A stretch of DNA of 64,000 bases, from contig JBBBWG010012223.1 of the NCBI GenBank assembly GCA_037176905.1, forward strand, positions 1-64,000, read 5' to 3'. The position numbers were made by a program, and so were the translations under genes. The notes beneath the pieces were generated by a model, which made no database searches, was not told the DNA's origin, and saw nothing but the letters and a program-made list of their open reading frames with translations. This DNA is from Azolla pinnata (taxonomy: Eukaryota; Streptophyta; Polypodiopsida; Salviniales; Salviniaceae). Below, piece after piece: positions 1 to 12,941 of the stretch (within the stretch, counting starts at the first letter, position 1; each line of letters opens with the position of its first letter).

Positions 1-65
<65 letters not shown>
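1..65. repeat. (AG)n microsatellite
   Basis: An uninterrupted AG dinucleotide run opens the window, so its true left end lies outside. It codes for nothing. Confidence 0.98.
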
Positions 66-68
<3 letters not shown>

Positions 69-305
69 AACAAATAAAAGAGTTGTTGTGGGATATTCGT
101 TTGGTCCATTGGAAAAAGAAAGAGGAACGAAATGAATAGACACACCATTTATTTTATACCTGGGTATGAGAGACAAGGAAATAGAACAATTTTAGCATAG
201 TGTCATGCTATGGAGGAGAGGGAGCATGAAATGGAAAATGTTATGATTGGAATTTATTTAGTGCTTGAGAGAGAGATAGAAGCAACATTTGCATAATTCA
301 AAAAT

Positions 306-366
306 AAAGGGGTGTGAAATGGCAATGAGTCTGCTCGAGAGACTCATAGCCATTTCACACCCCTTT
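306..366. repeat. Near-perfect 27-bp inverted repeat with a 7-nt loop
   Basis: The arms at 306-332 and 340-366 are reverse complements with a single mismatch. The loop (gctcgag) contains a CTCGAG palindrome. It could be a solo hairpin element, a small foldback or a small-RNA precursor. No flanking gene explains it. Confidence 0.85.
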
Positions 367-2239
367 AGATATGCGGAAATGAAAACATAAATAAGTCAGT
401 AGAACCGTTGAAGTACTGGCTAGTCTCGTTAGTTAAGCGCTTATCATTATGAGGTTAGATGAACCATTGGTTGGTCTGTGGAATCTCAAGTCAACATAGA
501 CAGATTAAGAGGAGAGAAGCACCATTCGTATTTGCAGATAATAGTCTTGATTTGTAGTTTGTGCCCTACATACTTGTCTATCTAATATTCTGATCTCTTT
601 AGGATGTTATCGTAAGACTCTACTTGTATAGCCCTTGATGACATGCAATATGAGGAATGGTGGAGCTACCAAAAGTTGTGTTTTTTTACAAGAGTTGTAG
701 TTACGTTGTTCTCCTGCATATTAAAATCATTAAAATGACTCCTATAAGTAGGTTCTAACAACTCTACCTTAGACTATGGAGAAAGTGTTCTATATCAGGG
801 GGCCTAATGAGGTGCATTATGTGTTAATAGGGTTTTTTAGATGTCCATCTTCCTATATAAAAGGGCATCTTGGGACTGATCTGTGCTCATTCGGTGTCAG
901 ATATAATGATTTCATTCAGATACAGAGTCAAAAACTCAATCAGAAAAAATATATCAACAGTCTTTTGCATTATAAATGATGAACTAGTGTGTCACTGGAA
1001 TACCTAGGAGAGAAGAAACTGAAGAAGAAAAAAGGTAAAGGTAAATAATCGGTAGTCTTAAAGCTCTATGGATAAATGCAACTTTGAACAGGTTATGGAG
1101 AATGGGAATTCCAGACCTCAAGAACCATAAAAAACCTTATATGCATGTGTTTAAGAGAGATAGAGATATAGAGAGAGAGGTTCGAAATGATGTACTCATT
1201 AATGTCTTAACATGCCTTTTCTCATACCTGCAGGAAACTTTGGAGGGAGTAAAGGCTGATGAGGTGAGAGCTAAAGAAAGAAAAATATTCTAATTTCCTC
1301 TAAAAGCCCAAATTGACTTATGAGACAAATAATTCATGTCAAATCATACTGAAGTAAAGTCAAGGCAATTTTGTCAGTGCACACGACAGAATGATTTTGA
1401 AACCATTTACAAGCATGAAATGCACAATTAATATCTATGGGTTGAATAGTAGTGAAAGGGACACTATATTCAAGGTTGGTTGTTTCAAATGAGGAAGTTC
1501 ATAACAAAGTCCACCAAGTGCACTCTGCATCTAACGGGATGGATGTTCTGATAGCTGGGGTTTCCTCTTTCATTGTTAGCTCTTGGCATATAGTCTATGC
1601 TGACGCCTTAGAAAACTCAGAAAGGGGAGCATGGGATATTAGGAGTAGTCTGTGATTCCCAATTGCTATTGTAAGGTTTAAAACTGCATACTTATGAAGC
1701 TCGAATAGGCTTTGGCCAAAGTGGCTTTTGAGTGCATGTGCACATGATTTTTCTCTCTTCAATACAATTTGCGGATTCTTTTTATGAATGGAAAGTTCTC
1801 TTCCTGCTTATATACTCTAGCTGGTGGGAGGAAACATTGAGTTGGGTTATCTTTTTGTGAGCAACTAAAATCCATGCAAATATCCATGTAACTTGGTTTT
1901 TGTTGTAAGAAATTCATAATATGGTTTTTAGAGCAATCCATTTTCGCAGGGTTTAGGGTTTAGGGTCTTAATTTCTTTAGAAATTGTGAAGGCTGTCACA
2001 ATTTGTCTGTCCCATACAATTCTTCTACCTAAACCAATACTAATATGCTGCTTTTTAAGGAGCCCTATTGTTATAAGAATCATTGTTTAGGTGCTTCTTT
2101 TTACTTCTTCTCATTTTTATTGTAGAAAATCTCTATCTGTCCATCACTCTATAACACATTGCCTTGTGTTTATTTTGTAATCATCTTCTATTCAGCTTGT
2201 GTTATGGAATAATCAATTGGGTGTTGGATCAATCTGCAG
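367..2239. other. Non-coding or unresolved region upstream of the hydrolase gene
   Basis: No convincing long ORF is present. It should hold the promoter, 5' UTR and missing 5' coding exon(s) of the alpha/beta-hydrolase gene. One weak candidate is an AG-to-GT bounded piece near 1230-1256 (reads ETLEGVKADE), which I cannot join to the next exon with confidence. The telomere-type motif at 1948-1965 is listed separately. Confidence 0.5.
1948..1965 (+). promoter_or_regulatory. Telomere-like / telo-box motif (AGGGTTT repeats)
   Basis: Two and a half copies of TTTAGGG lie about 275 bp upstream of the first recognised hydrolase exon. In plants, short telo boxes near transcription starts are common regulatory elements. 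Whether this one acts for the hydrolase gene is inference. Confidence 0.45.
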
Positions 2240-4003
2240 TACTATGAAGAGAACTCTCATGGAGTTGAAATATTTACTCGAAGCTGGTTGCCAGTTTCAG
2301 GTGCCTTAAAAGCAACTGTATTCTTTTGCCATGGATATGGTGATACATGCACTTTTTTCTTCGAAGGTAGACCTTTTTTACATTGATTGTTTTTGGTAGT
2401 TTTGTAAACAGATTCATCTTTAATAGATTCCTTACACACATTATAGGAGTTGGACGAAAGCTAGCTAAAGCTGGATATGCAGTATTTGGAATGGATTACC
2501 CTGGTTTCGGCCTTTCATCAGGGTTGCATGGCTATATTCCCGAATTCACTAAGCTGGTGGCTGATGTTATTGAGAACTACTCTAAAATCAAAGGTTGAGT
2601 TTTGAAGTTTTTTACCGTTTAAACCATTTTCGTATTTAGCCGGGTGGACTCTTAAACGTGGAACTGTGTATGTGGTTAATATATTTTGCGACCCTTTTCA
2701 CTAATTATACGTCTTTATTTAACAGAGAAACCAGAATTTAAACGCCTTCCTTGTTTCCTTTTTGGGGAATCTATGGGTGGAGCAGTGGCACTCATGATTC
2801 ACCTCAAGCAACCTGATGCTTGGAATGGTGCGATTCTTGTTGCTCCTATGTGCAAGGTATATACTTAATATTCTTTATTTGCACCTCTTTTGTCCAATTT
2901 AGCATTGTATGCTCATTTGATTCACGTCATGGCAGATGGCCCCAGATATGTATCCACCTTGGTTACTCCTGAGAATTTTAATTATGCTCTCCTATTTCTT
3001 TCCAACTGCAAAGCTTGTACCTGATAAGAACTTGGCAGACATGGCCTTCCAGGACGTAAAAAAGCGGAAACAGGTATTCTGGTTAAACAGAATAAGGAAA
3101 TATTGGCTTCTGTTTATAGCTATATATTTTGAAGAGAATCTTTTACTGAGTTTGTAAGTCTATATTTGTTATCATCATCAGACTGCATATAATGTCGTGG
3201 CTTACAAAGATAAACCGCGTTTGAGAACTGCACTACAGATACTGAAAGCTACCGATGAGATTTCAAGCAAGCTGAATAAGGTACTAAACAGCAGCTAAAG
3301 TGCATGAACTGATGTTATGTATGGTCATGTCGTATCCAGCATACAATGACCAATGTGTGTCTGGTGCATATAGATGCATACATCCATCCATACATACATA
3401 ATGTATGTATCTATGTGCCAATCTGTAGCTTTCTATACTCTAGAGAATGTGTGTGTTCCTTTCCCTCATCATGCTAAATAACTCGTGAAATGTCTAGCCA
3501 GTGTTTTTAAGTCACATCTTGGGTTCAGCCGCCTTATTGTCCTGCACAGCTTGAGAGAATAGGCTTGTTAAGTCGTAAGTTTTAGCCAGGATAAGATTGT
3601 AAAGCATACACTTTATGATTACACCATTTTCTTTATATATTTAGTTGTATTGATGTTATGGGCAGTCATACTTCATAAATAGAGAGGTCCTTGTATAGAT
3701 TATCTTCACAATGGAAACAGTATATTATTTTCACTAATATCTGTCTTTATTGCGTGTGAATAATATAATTAATGGCAGGTGTCATTGCCCTTGTTGGTTT
3801 TGCATGGTGAGCTTGATATTGTAACGGATCCATCAGTTAGCAAGAGCCTTCATGAACAGGCCAAGAGTACTGACAAAACTCTTCACATCTTCAAGAATGC
3901 ATGGCACAGTATTCTAGAAGGAGAATCAGATAGTGTCATTTTGCAAGTATTTGGTAACATTAAATCATGGCTTGATTCACATGCTGATATTGGAAGCCAA
4001 TAA
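2240..4003 (+). CDS. Alpha/beta-hydrolase, monoacylglycerol lipase / caffeoylshikimate esterase family (5' end unresolved)
   Basis: Exons: 2240-2366, 2447-2593, 2726-2856, 2936-3073, 3182-3280 and 3779-4003. They join in phase and end at TAA, giving 288 residues of the catalytic domain. The pieces read like the plant MAGL / caffeoylshikimate esterase-like family: N-terminal NSHGVEIFTRSWLP, oxyanion region FFCHGYGDT, nucleophile elbow GESMGG, acid region HGELDIVTDPSVS, and catalytic His in AWHSILEGE. The Ser-Asp-His triad is therefore complete. The family hydrolyses monoacylglycerols or ester-linked phenolics; substrate cannot be read from sequence. The first exon starts mid-domain after a good acceptor and has no suitable ATG, so one or more upstream coding exons (usually about 50-80 residues in this family) are missing from the model. 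Nothing visible is broken. Confidence 0.85.
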
Positions 4004-4931
4004 TTTGAGTGGCTAATTTTTGGTTAATTCACAAGAAAAAAGCTCATTCGCAAGCATATCCAAAGTGAAAGTTGTAACATAGAAAGAAAATATTGGGATT
4101 GGATTGTCAAGAGTAAATCATAAATCATAAATCATAATCTGGTCATCTTCTCTCAACATATTTGTTAGTTTGATTATCATTGGTCCTTGATCGTAATCTG
4201 GCTATCTTCTCTTGACCTATTTGCTAGTTTGGTTTCTATGCGTGAGTCATCAAGAGAGTAATTAGTTTTCAAATAGAATGCCATATTGTACTTACCATAT
4301 TCTGTACTTTGCACAACAGAACACTTGCACTATTAAAATTTCTCATATACATGAGCGTATGCAAATGCTCATTTTTCTTTGACAATAACGCCCAATTGGA
4401 TGTGCGAGTCGAATTGGCAACTAACGTATAACTTGTTTTGCAAAATAAACCATGATTGGAGCTTCCCTTCTTTATGTAAAATGCACACTTGGATTCAACC
4501 TATGGTTCCCATGTTTAGTTGTGTAGAGTGAAGGGAGCCTGCATTACTCACATTCTATCATTTATGCGAAATTGGAAGCCAAATAAGACATAGAGGTTAT
4601 CCACTCAATGGCTCTACACAAATGGCATATCATTTGTAGATGAGAGTCACGTAGGCATTTTGGTGAATGAAAAGAGATTACATAAGACAAGAAGTTACAA
4701 CCTTAACAACGAGGAGGTTAACCATGACCTCTACACATTGTAGCAGAGTAGCCTAAATTGCATAGGGAATTAGAAGAGGGAATGTAGTTTTGAAGAAACG
4801 AAGAGTTGTTTCCTTGCCATCTATAGATCGAGGGAGGAACAAAGAGACATTATTAATCAATAAACATGGGTTTTTCTTTACAAAACCAAAAGTGCGTGTT
4901 AGTGTAACGATGCTTTGGCTGTTTTGCTGAT

Positions 4932-5063
4932 CTATTGCTTGTTTTAGTGTTTTCCTGCTCGATGATGCTAGCAATGCGTGTACAAACAGAAGTGCATAAC
5001 AATTGCTTGTTTGTGTGTTTTCTTGCTTGATGCTAGCAATGCGTGTACAAACAAAAGTGCAGA
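4932..5063. repeat. Two-copy tandem repeat, unit about 65 bp
   Basis: Both copies contain the same core around 'gctagcaatgcgtgtacaaa', followed by 'agtgca'. They differ by scattered substitutions and a 3-bp indel (gatgatgct versus gatgct). Confidence 0.85.
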
Positions 5064-5186
5064 AGAACCATTCTCCACATTCCATCTCGCTGCGAACTTT
5101 TGAAGAGTGATTCCTCGCACAAACAGCAAGCCACCACGTCGACAAAACTTACGCCCCGATTTGACGAGTTAGTGACTAAGCAACTC

Positions 5187-5201
5187 AGGGTTTAGGGTTT
5201 A
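5187..5201 (+). promoter_or_regulatory. Tandem telo box
   Basis: Two adjacent AGGGTTTA units lie about 290 bp upstream of the L18a ATG. Telo boxes are typical of plant ribosomal protein promoters. Confidence 0.55.
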
Positions 5202-5359
5202 ATCAACAGAGCTCGCCTTTTTTTTTGTGTGTTTCAATTGGTATGTATACAATGACTTGAAGAGTAGATATATACGTATACGTATAAACCATTGGTAGTG
5301 AAAATGAGAACAGTGGTAGTTAATTGGGGCATCTAGCGCCGTTGGATGGTGCTGGATTC

Positions 5360-5381
5360 TGGGCCGTCCGATTTAGGGTTT
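5360..5381 (+). promoter_or_regulatory. Site II + telo-box promoter module of the L18a gene
   Basis: TGGGCC (site II core, 5360-5365) is followed within 8 bp by TTAGGGTTT (telo box, 5373-5381), about 110 bp upstream of the L18a start codon. This pairing is the known signature of plant ribosomal protein and cell-growth gene promoters, where TCP and Pur-alpha-type factors bind. That it drives L18a is inferred from position. Confidence 0.75.
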
Positions 5382-5436
5382 TAAATTCCGAGTCTGATGG
5401 CATTTCTGCTGCACGGCAAAGAAGGAAAGAGACGAA

Positions 5437-5477
5437 GAGACGACGACGACGACGACGACGACGACGAAGAAGAAGAA
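5437..5477. repeat. (CGA)n then (GAA)n triplet run in the L18a 5' UTR
   Basis: About nine CGA units run straight into GAA units and end 13 bp before the L18a ATG. The tract is presumably in the leader of the mRNA. Confidence 0.9.
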
Positions 5478-5489
5478 TCAGGACGCGTG

Positions 5490-7824
<2,335 letters not shown>

Positions 7825-9062
7825 ATTTTAGTGTGTTAGGAGTTTCAATTTACATGAGGAATGAGTGGCCATAGTATGTGGTGGATATCATATATTGGGG
7901 TTATTATATCATTTGAGCTGAGAAGTTTTGGACTCCCATTTCCTTTCTTGTTACCATCTCTCTCTGTAGAAAGACTGCTTCAAAAATCTAAAAGTTGGTT
8001 TTGTCTTTGGAATATTGATGTGTTTACGATTAAGGGGTTTGATGCTTACAGTTGTAAAGAGGAATATGGGGTACAAAGGCAAACTGTGTCAAGTTCTTCC
8101 TAGCCAGTTGTATGCTGCAGAATAAATTTTCTAAAATTAATGGTACATGTTGGCTTGGAGCTTGCATCTGTCATTGGGTTTGCATTGCTTGGGGCTACAT
8201 GTTGCTCACATCACAGTGATCTTGGGTTATTTTACAGATTTAGTCATTGAGGAATATTAAGCTGTTTTGAACCAAGTAAAGAGAGATTTATTGAACACAA
8301 TACAGAATTGTACTGATGATTGGTCGTAGTATGTGAATATGAAGTCACAAAACCTCATGTCATATACGTGTTCAAAGAGAGAGATTGTGTACAGCGGTTT
8401 ACATCACTCATTGGAGCGTTCATGAGCACAGCTACAGCACATCCATCATTTGAAAAGCTCAATGATGGGTATCTGTAGCCGTGTTTATCAGATCAAGAGA
8501 AGTTTCGGCATCAGTAACCGCCATCTTCTTGAGAATTGCACCTATGAAAACATATCATTTGATTTGCTGCATAAGGGGTCAAGGGTCACGACATTGTATA
8601 TTCAATTCGAAAGCCATGAGACGGTCTAAAAATTTTCAAACGTTTTTCATGCGGACTTTGCATCATGAAGTAGCCCAAACAGTTGTTTTTCCCAGGTATG
8701 CAAAAACGTTTTTTTTTTTTTGCACCATTTACCAGTCTTTCTGTAGCTCAGTTCACCACCATTCCATGATAACCGCACCGATGGCAACATGTCATCTTTT
8801 TGCAGCACCGGTGGTTCTTAGATCGTACAATGGTCAACCATGAGATGGCCTATCTCTAATTTGTTTCAAAGGCTTTCAATGCGGATGCCTCCTTAATCTT
8901 CAGAATATTTCCATCGTGAAGGTCTGTGATATGGGCAAGACAGTGTTTTTCTCCAGGTATGAAAGACATACGAGTAGATTTTTTTGCGTCATTTACATTT
9001 CTCTCTGCTGGTGATCACATTCTCTTCAATCTCCATGGCCCTCATCAATCAAATTCTCAGAG
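7825..9062. other. Intergenic / 5' region of PPR gene 1
   Basis: It contains the L18a 3' UTR and then AT-rich sequence. From about 8600 to 9020 there is a loosely duplicated block: 'catgaga(c/t)gg', 'ca(a/t)gcgga' and 'ccaggtatg' followed by a T-run recur in the same order about 250 bp apart. Small frames here (8481-8843, 8926-9132) have no recognisable product. Confidence 0.5.
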
Positions 9063-12029
9063 ATGGGCAATCTGCCCTTATGTTCAGATTATATACGATT
9101 TATGGAGATTCAATTACTTAGAGTCTTTGTAGGATTAAAAATATGTATGGATAGCATCATCAAGCTCTGTAATATGGGCCAGATTCGAGAGGTGATTCGA
9201 TCTGTTGAAGCATTAGTCTCAAAAGGAATGTCTACATCAAGAGATGATGCCCTTCATCTTATGCAAGCATGTGGTCAAATGAAGGATTTAGTTCTCATAA
9301 GAAAAATTCATGCTCTCATGATCGAATGTGGTTTAGAATCTGTTCCTATATTGGTTGATCACATGATTCGGCTGTTCACGGAATGTGGTTGCTTATATGA
9401 AGCAAATCTTGTTTTTGGCAAAGTAGCAGAATGTGGCGTCCACACGTGGAGTTCTATAATTGGAGCATATGCCACTTTAGGACAACATGAGGAAGTGTTT
9501 AAGATTTATAACCAGATGATAGATGAAGGGGTAACGCCAGATAAATTCACTTTCATGAGCATTATTAAGTCGTGCTGTAACAATTTAGACCTAGCAAGAG
9601 GAGAGTTAATGCATAAACAGATCATCAAAAGAAACATTTTGGTTGACGTAATCATGGGTAGCACACTTGTTGACATGTATGCCAAATGTGGAAATTTGGA
9701 CATGGCACGTGAATTGTTCGATAAATTGCCAAATCGAGATACTGTAACTTGGAACTCTATGATTGGCGCGTATGTGCATCATGAAAATGGGGTGTCAGCA
9801 CTTGAGCTTTATAAGAAGATGCAAATGGAGAACATGGGTCTGGATAGGGTCACGTTTCTGAATGTGTTGAAAGCATGTAGCATCACCAGATGCTTAGAAG
9901 AAGGAAAATTATTACATGCTAAGATTTGTAACAACGGGCTTGGAACAGATATAGTAATTGGGAGCACCCTTATAGATATGTATGCTAAATGTGGAGCCAT
10001 GGAGGATGCACGAATGGTTTTTGATAATCTTCATAACCGAAATGTAGTATCATGGGGAGCAATGATTGCGGGATATATGCAACATGGTCAAGCTCATACA
10101 GCCCTTGCTCTCTTTAGAAAGATGCAAGAAGAGGGTATCAAGCCTGATAGAGTCATACTCTCATGTGTGTTGAAGGCATGTGGTGATGTGCATGCTCTAG
10201 GACATGGAAGTTTCTTGCACGAGCAAGTCATCAAGAGTGGACTTGAATCGGATGTGGTTGTTGGAAACAATCTCTTTTATATGTATGCAAAAACGGGGAG
10301 CTTGGATGAGGCTCGAAAAGTGTTCAACACATTACCAAACAGAGACGTGGTTTCATGGGCAACCATGATAGCTGGATATGCTCAGCAAGGACAGGGGTTT
10401 CCTGCCCTAGCGCTTTTTAACGAAATGCAGCAAGAAGGAATACCTCCAGATGAAGTCACATACTCCTGTGTCCTCAAAGCCTGTAGTTCGGTTGGGGCCT
10501 TTGGACAAGGCAAACTTATTCATGACAAGTGCTCCAGAGAGTCTGAATCAGATGTGATACTCGCAAACACTTTAATCGACATGTATGCAAAATGCGGCAA
10601 CATACAGGCAGCCCATAAATTGTTTGATTCCTTGCCGAATCGCAATGTGGTTTCATGGAACTCGATTATTACAGCATATGTTCATAACGGACAAGGTTTC
10701 CCTGTGTTTAAACTTTTTGAAGAAATGGTAGAGGAAGGCATAAAACCTACGAAGGTGACATTCCTTGGCATCCTAAAAGCATGTAGTTTAGTTGGTGATC
10801 TAAATTATGCTATATTGCTGCATGAACAGGTTGGGAAGTCTGGTGGTATTGGAATGGATATGTCTCTTAAGAATGCTCTCGTGGATACATATTCCAAATG
10901 TGAGAGATTGGACTTAGCATTCGAAGTCTTCAGCAGTCCTCCGAATCCAGATGTGGTTTCATGGGGTGCAATGATTGGTGGTTATGTTCATAATGGGCAA
11001 AATCATGCCGCACTTGAGCTTTTCAAGCATATGGAACAGGAAGGAGTTCAACCAGATAGTATTACGATTGCATCCCTTCTAAAAGCATGCAGTAGTACTG
11101 GAGCATTAGAACAAGGTAGAATACTGCATGATTTAGCAACAAAAGCTAGAATCAGCGTTGATGTGCTGGTTGGGAATGCATTAGTTGATATGTATAGCAA
11201 GTGTGGCTGCATCAAAAAGGCCCGCGAGGTATTCAATGTGATGCCCAAACGGGATGTCATCTCTTGGAATTGCATGATTACTGGATATACACTTTGTGGC
11301 CTTGCTTCACCAGCTTTAGAGCTTTTTGAAGACATGCAAAGAAATGGTTTCAAGCCAGGTGAAGTTACATTTCTATGTGCTTTGAAAGCTTGTAGCCACC
11401 TAACAAGCATAGATCAAGGTAGATATATACATGACCAGATTATTAAGAGCAAAAATGGATTAACTTTAGCCATTGGCAATACACTGATTGATATGTATGC
11501 CAAATGTGGGAATTTGAGAGAAGCACAGTGTGTGTTTGATCAATTTCCTGGTCGAAACATCGTCTCATGGGGTATCATTGTTGGAGGCTACGCAGAACGT
11601 GGAATGCTTAACATGGCCAAGCAATGTTTACAAGACATGAAAAAGCAAGGTGTGAAGCCAGATCCTCCGATTCATTTGAGTTTTCTTGCAGCTTGCAGTC
11701 ATGCAGGCCTTGCAAAGGAAGGCTATCATCACTTCAAGTCCATGGAGGAAGAATATGGGACTGTGCCCACAATTGAGCACTTCAATAGCTTAGTGGATCT
11801 TCTTGGCCGAGCTGGGAAATTGAATGATGCGGAGGAACTTCTTCAAACAATGCCTAATCTTCCCACTCTTCCTGCATGGGTAGCTTTGCTTAATGCATCC
11901 AAAGCATATGGAAACTCGGAAGTAGGAAGACGTTGTTTCATCGAGGTTTCTCGGCTAGACCCTGATAATGCATCTGGGTATGCCATCATGTCGGACATTT
12001 TTGTCGATAAAGCGATGCAATCAACTTGA
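9063..12029 (+). CDS. Long PLS-class pentatricopeptide repeat protein, E-type end without DYW domain (PPR gene 1)
   Basis: A single intronless frame of 988 codons. ATGs at 9063, 9102 and 9144 are all possible starts; 9063 is the longest. From about residue 60 to the end it is a near-continuous array of about two dozen PPR motifs in P-L-S order. Recurrent hallmarks are 'DMYAKCG', 'VVSWGAMIAGY', 'MQ.EGI.PD..T...VLKAC' and 'G..LH..'. The last 150 residues resemble the P2-L2-S2 block (FLAACSHAGLAKEGYHHF, HFNSLVDLLGRAGKLNDAE) followed by an E1-like motif (AWVALLNASKAYGNSEVGRR) that stops inside E2, with no E+ or DYW deaminase. Such proteins bind organellar RNA and act in C-to-U (in ferns also U-to-C) editing, usually with a DYW partner supplied in trans. 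The organelle target is not evident. No frame lesion is seen. Confidence 0.9.
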   Translation: MGNLPLCSDYIRFMEIQLLRVFVGLKICMDSIIKLCNMGQIREVIRSVEALVSKGMSTSRDDALHLMQACGQMKDLVLIRKIHALMIECGLESVPILVDHMIRLFTECGCLYEANLVFGKVAECGVHTWSSIIGAYATLGQHEEVFKIYNQMIDEGVTPDKFTFMSIIKSCCNNLDLARGELMHKQIIKRNILVDVIMGSTLVDMYAKCGNLDMARELFDKLPNRDTVTWNSMIGAYVHHENGVSALELYKKMQMENMGLDRVTFLNVLKACSITRCLEEGKLLHAKICNNGLGTDIVIGSTLIDMYAKCGAMEDARMVFDNLHNRNVVSWGAMIAGYMQHGQAHTALALFRKMQEEGIKPDRVILSCVLKACGDVHALGHGSFLHEQVIKSGLESDVVVGNNLFYMYAKTGSLDEARKVFNTLPNRDVVSWATMIAGYAQQGQGFPALALFNEMQQEGIPPDEVTYSCVLKACSSVGAFGQGKLIHDKCSRESESDVILANTLIDMYAKCGNIQAAHKLFDSLPNRNVVSWNSIITAYVHNGQGFPVFKLFEEMVEEGIKPTKVTFLGILKACSLVGDLNYAILLHEQVGKSGGIGMDMSLKNALVDTYSKCERLDLAFEVFSSPPNPDVVSWGAMIGGYVHNGQNHAALELFKHMEQEGVQPDSITIASLLKACSSTGALEQGRILHDLATKARISVDVLVGNALVDMYSKCGCIKKAREVFNVMPKRDVISWNCMITGYTLCGLASPALELFEDMQRNGFKPGEVTFLCALKACSHLTSIDQGRYIHDQIIKSKNGLTLAIGNTLIDMYAKCGNLREAQCVFDQFPGRNIVSWGIIVGGYAERGMLNMAKQCLQDMKKQGVKPDPPIHLSFLAACSHAGLAKEGYHHFKSMEEEYGTVPTIEHFNSLVDLLGRAGKLNDAEELLQTMPNLPTLPAWVALLNASKAYGNSEVGRRCFIEVSRLDPDNASGYAIMSDIFVDKAMQST

Positions 12030-12867
12030 GACTGGAATGGCCAATGTTGATGTATGCCTGGCAAAGACATTATGCATTTGCATTAATGCATGCGGGGAAC
12101 TTGAGCCTAGAATTGATGAGCTGGTTGTGAGCATCGTAGGGCTGATTTGGGTGTATTCTATCATGTCAGTTACGTTTGCTATCAAATCAACTCGATCTGA
12201 CAAGGGATGATGTGGGTATATGCCATCAAAGTGAAATATTCGGGTTTATGAAGCTATGAACATTCAATTCCAGCAGTATGGCTGATTTGGGTGTACAAGA
12301 TCATGTCAGTTATATTTTGCGATCAAATGAAACTCGATCAGACAAGGGATGATTTGGGTATATGCCATCAAGGCGAAATATTCTGGCTTATGAAGCTATG
12401 AACATTCTATTCCAGCAACAATGCTAAATTTGTGCACAGGAAGGATGAGCATAGAATGACGGATGCTATCCTTCATAATTGAAATGGGTCCAAGGGCTTT
12501 CTTTTGAAGACATGCATTCAAGTTTAGTTACTGCTCTTCAAGTTTGGATTTGTCAAACAGACCAGAACTCGGTGAACGAGTTCGACGATCGATGTAAAAG
12601 ATTATTACAAACGTGAGCTTGAAATTGTGGCATACAAAGGGGAACACAACCAAGACTGACAATGCCATGGCAAGTAGCTTATTGGCTTCATCAAAGCATT
12701 TGCAGATCCAATGGTGTCATATCAGTATGAACGTATATGCAGTAGGAAGGAATGCAAATTCAAAGTCAGTAAAAATGAATGAAAGTGGTGAGAATTGAAA
12801 TGAAAGAAAACAGTGTTCAAAGAATTTCTGAATATAATTTGTATTTAGAAGGCAAGTTGTACACAAT
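12030..12867. other. 3' region of PPR gene 1
   Basis: Probably 3' UTR and spacer. It contains the 140-bp tandem duplication listed below and no recognisable coding sequence. I looked for a displaced DYW domain after the PPR stop and found none in any frame. Confidence 0.55.
12141..12423. repeat. Two-copy tandem repeat, unit about 140 bp
   Basis: Copy 1 is 12141-12280 and copy 2 is 12281-12423. Both begin 'gctgatttgggtgta' and share 'gacaagggatgat' and 'tatgaagctatgaacattc'. There is roughly 10% divergence with small indels. Confidence 0.92.
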
Positions 12868-12941
12868 GACCGCGTAGCGCAGTGGATTAGCGCGTTGGAC
12901 TTCGGATCCAAAGGTCGTGGGTTCGAATCCCGTCGTGGTCG
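12868..12941 (+). tRNA. tRNA-Arg (anticodon UCG)
   Basis: A full cloverleaf folds by eye. Acceptor GACCGCG pairs with CGTGGTC (one G-U), discriminator G. The D arm is GCGC...GCGC. The anticodon stem TTGGA/TCCAA encloses loop CTTCGGA, giving anticodon TCG (reads CGA, Arg). The T arm is GTGGG-TTCGAAT-CCCGT with the B-box TTCGAATCC. No intron, and CCA is not encoded, as expected for a nuclear gene. A T6 run (a Pol III terminator) lies about 30 bp downstream. Confidence 0.96.

Larger units (their letters stand above)
4004..5489. other. Intergenic region and L18a promoter/5' UTR
   Basis: It holds the 3' UTR of the hydrolase, a degenerate 65-bp tandem duplication at about 4932-5063, and the L18a promoter. 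The minus-strand reading frame at 4753-5145 runs across the duplication and matches nothing I recognise, so I do not call it a gene. Confidence 0.6.

Noticed and set aside
1084-1293. Frame ending LQETLEGVKADEVRAKERKIF as the hydrolase first exon
   Set aside because: Resemblance to the family N-terminus is faint and I could not find a donor/acceptor pair that joins it in phase to 2240.
12030-12210. A displaced DYW or E+ remnant after PPR gene 1
   Set aside because: No HxE...CxxC deaminase pattern or terminal DYW-like triplet is found in any frame downstream.
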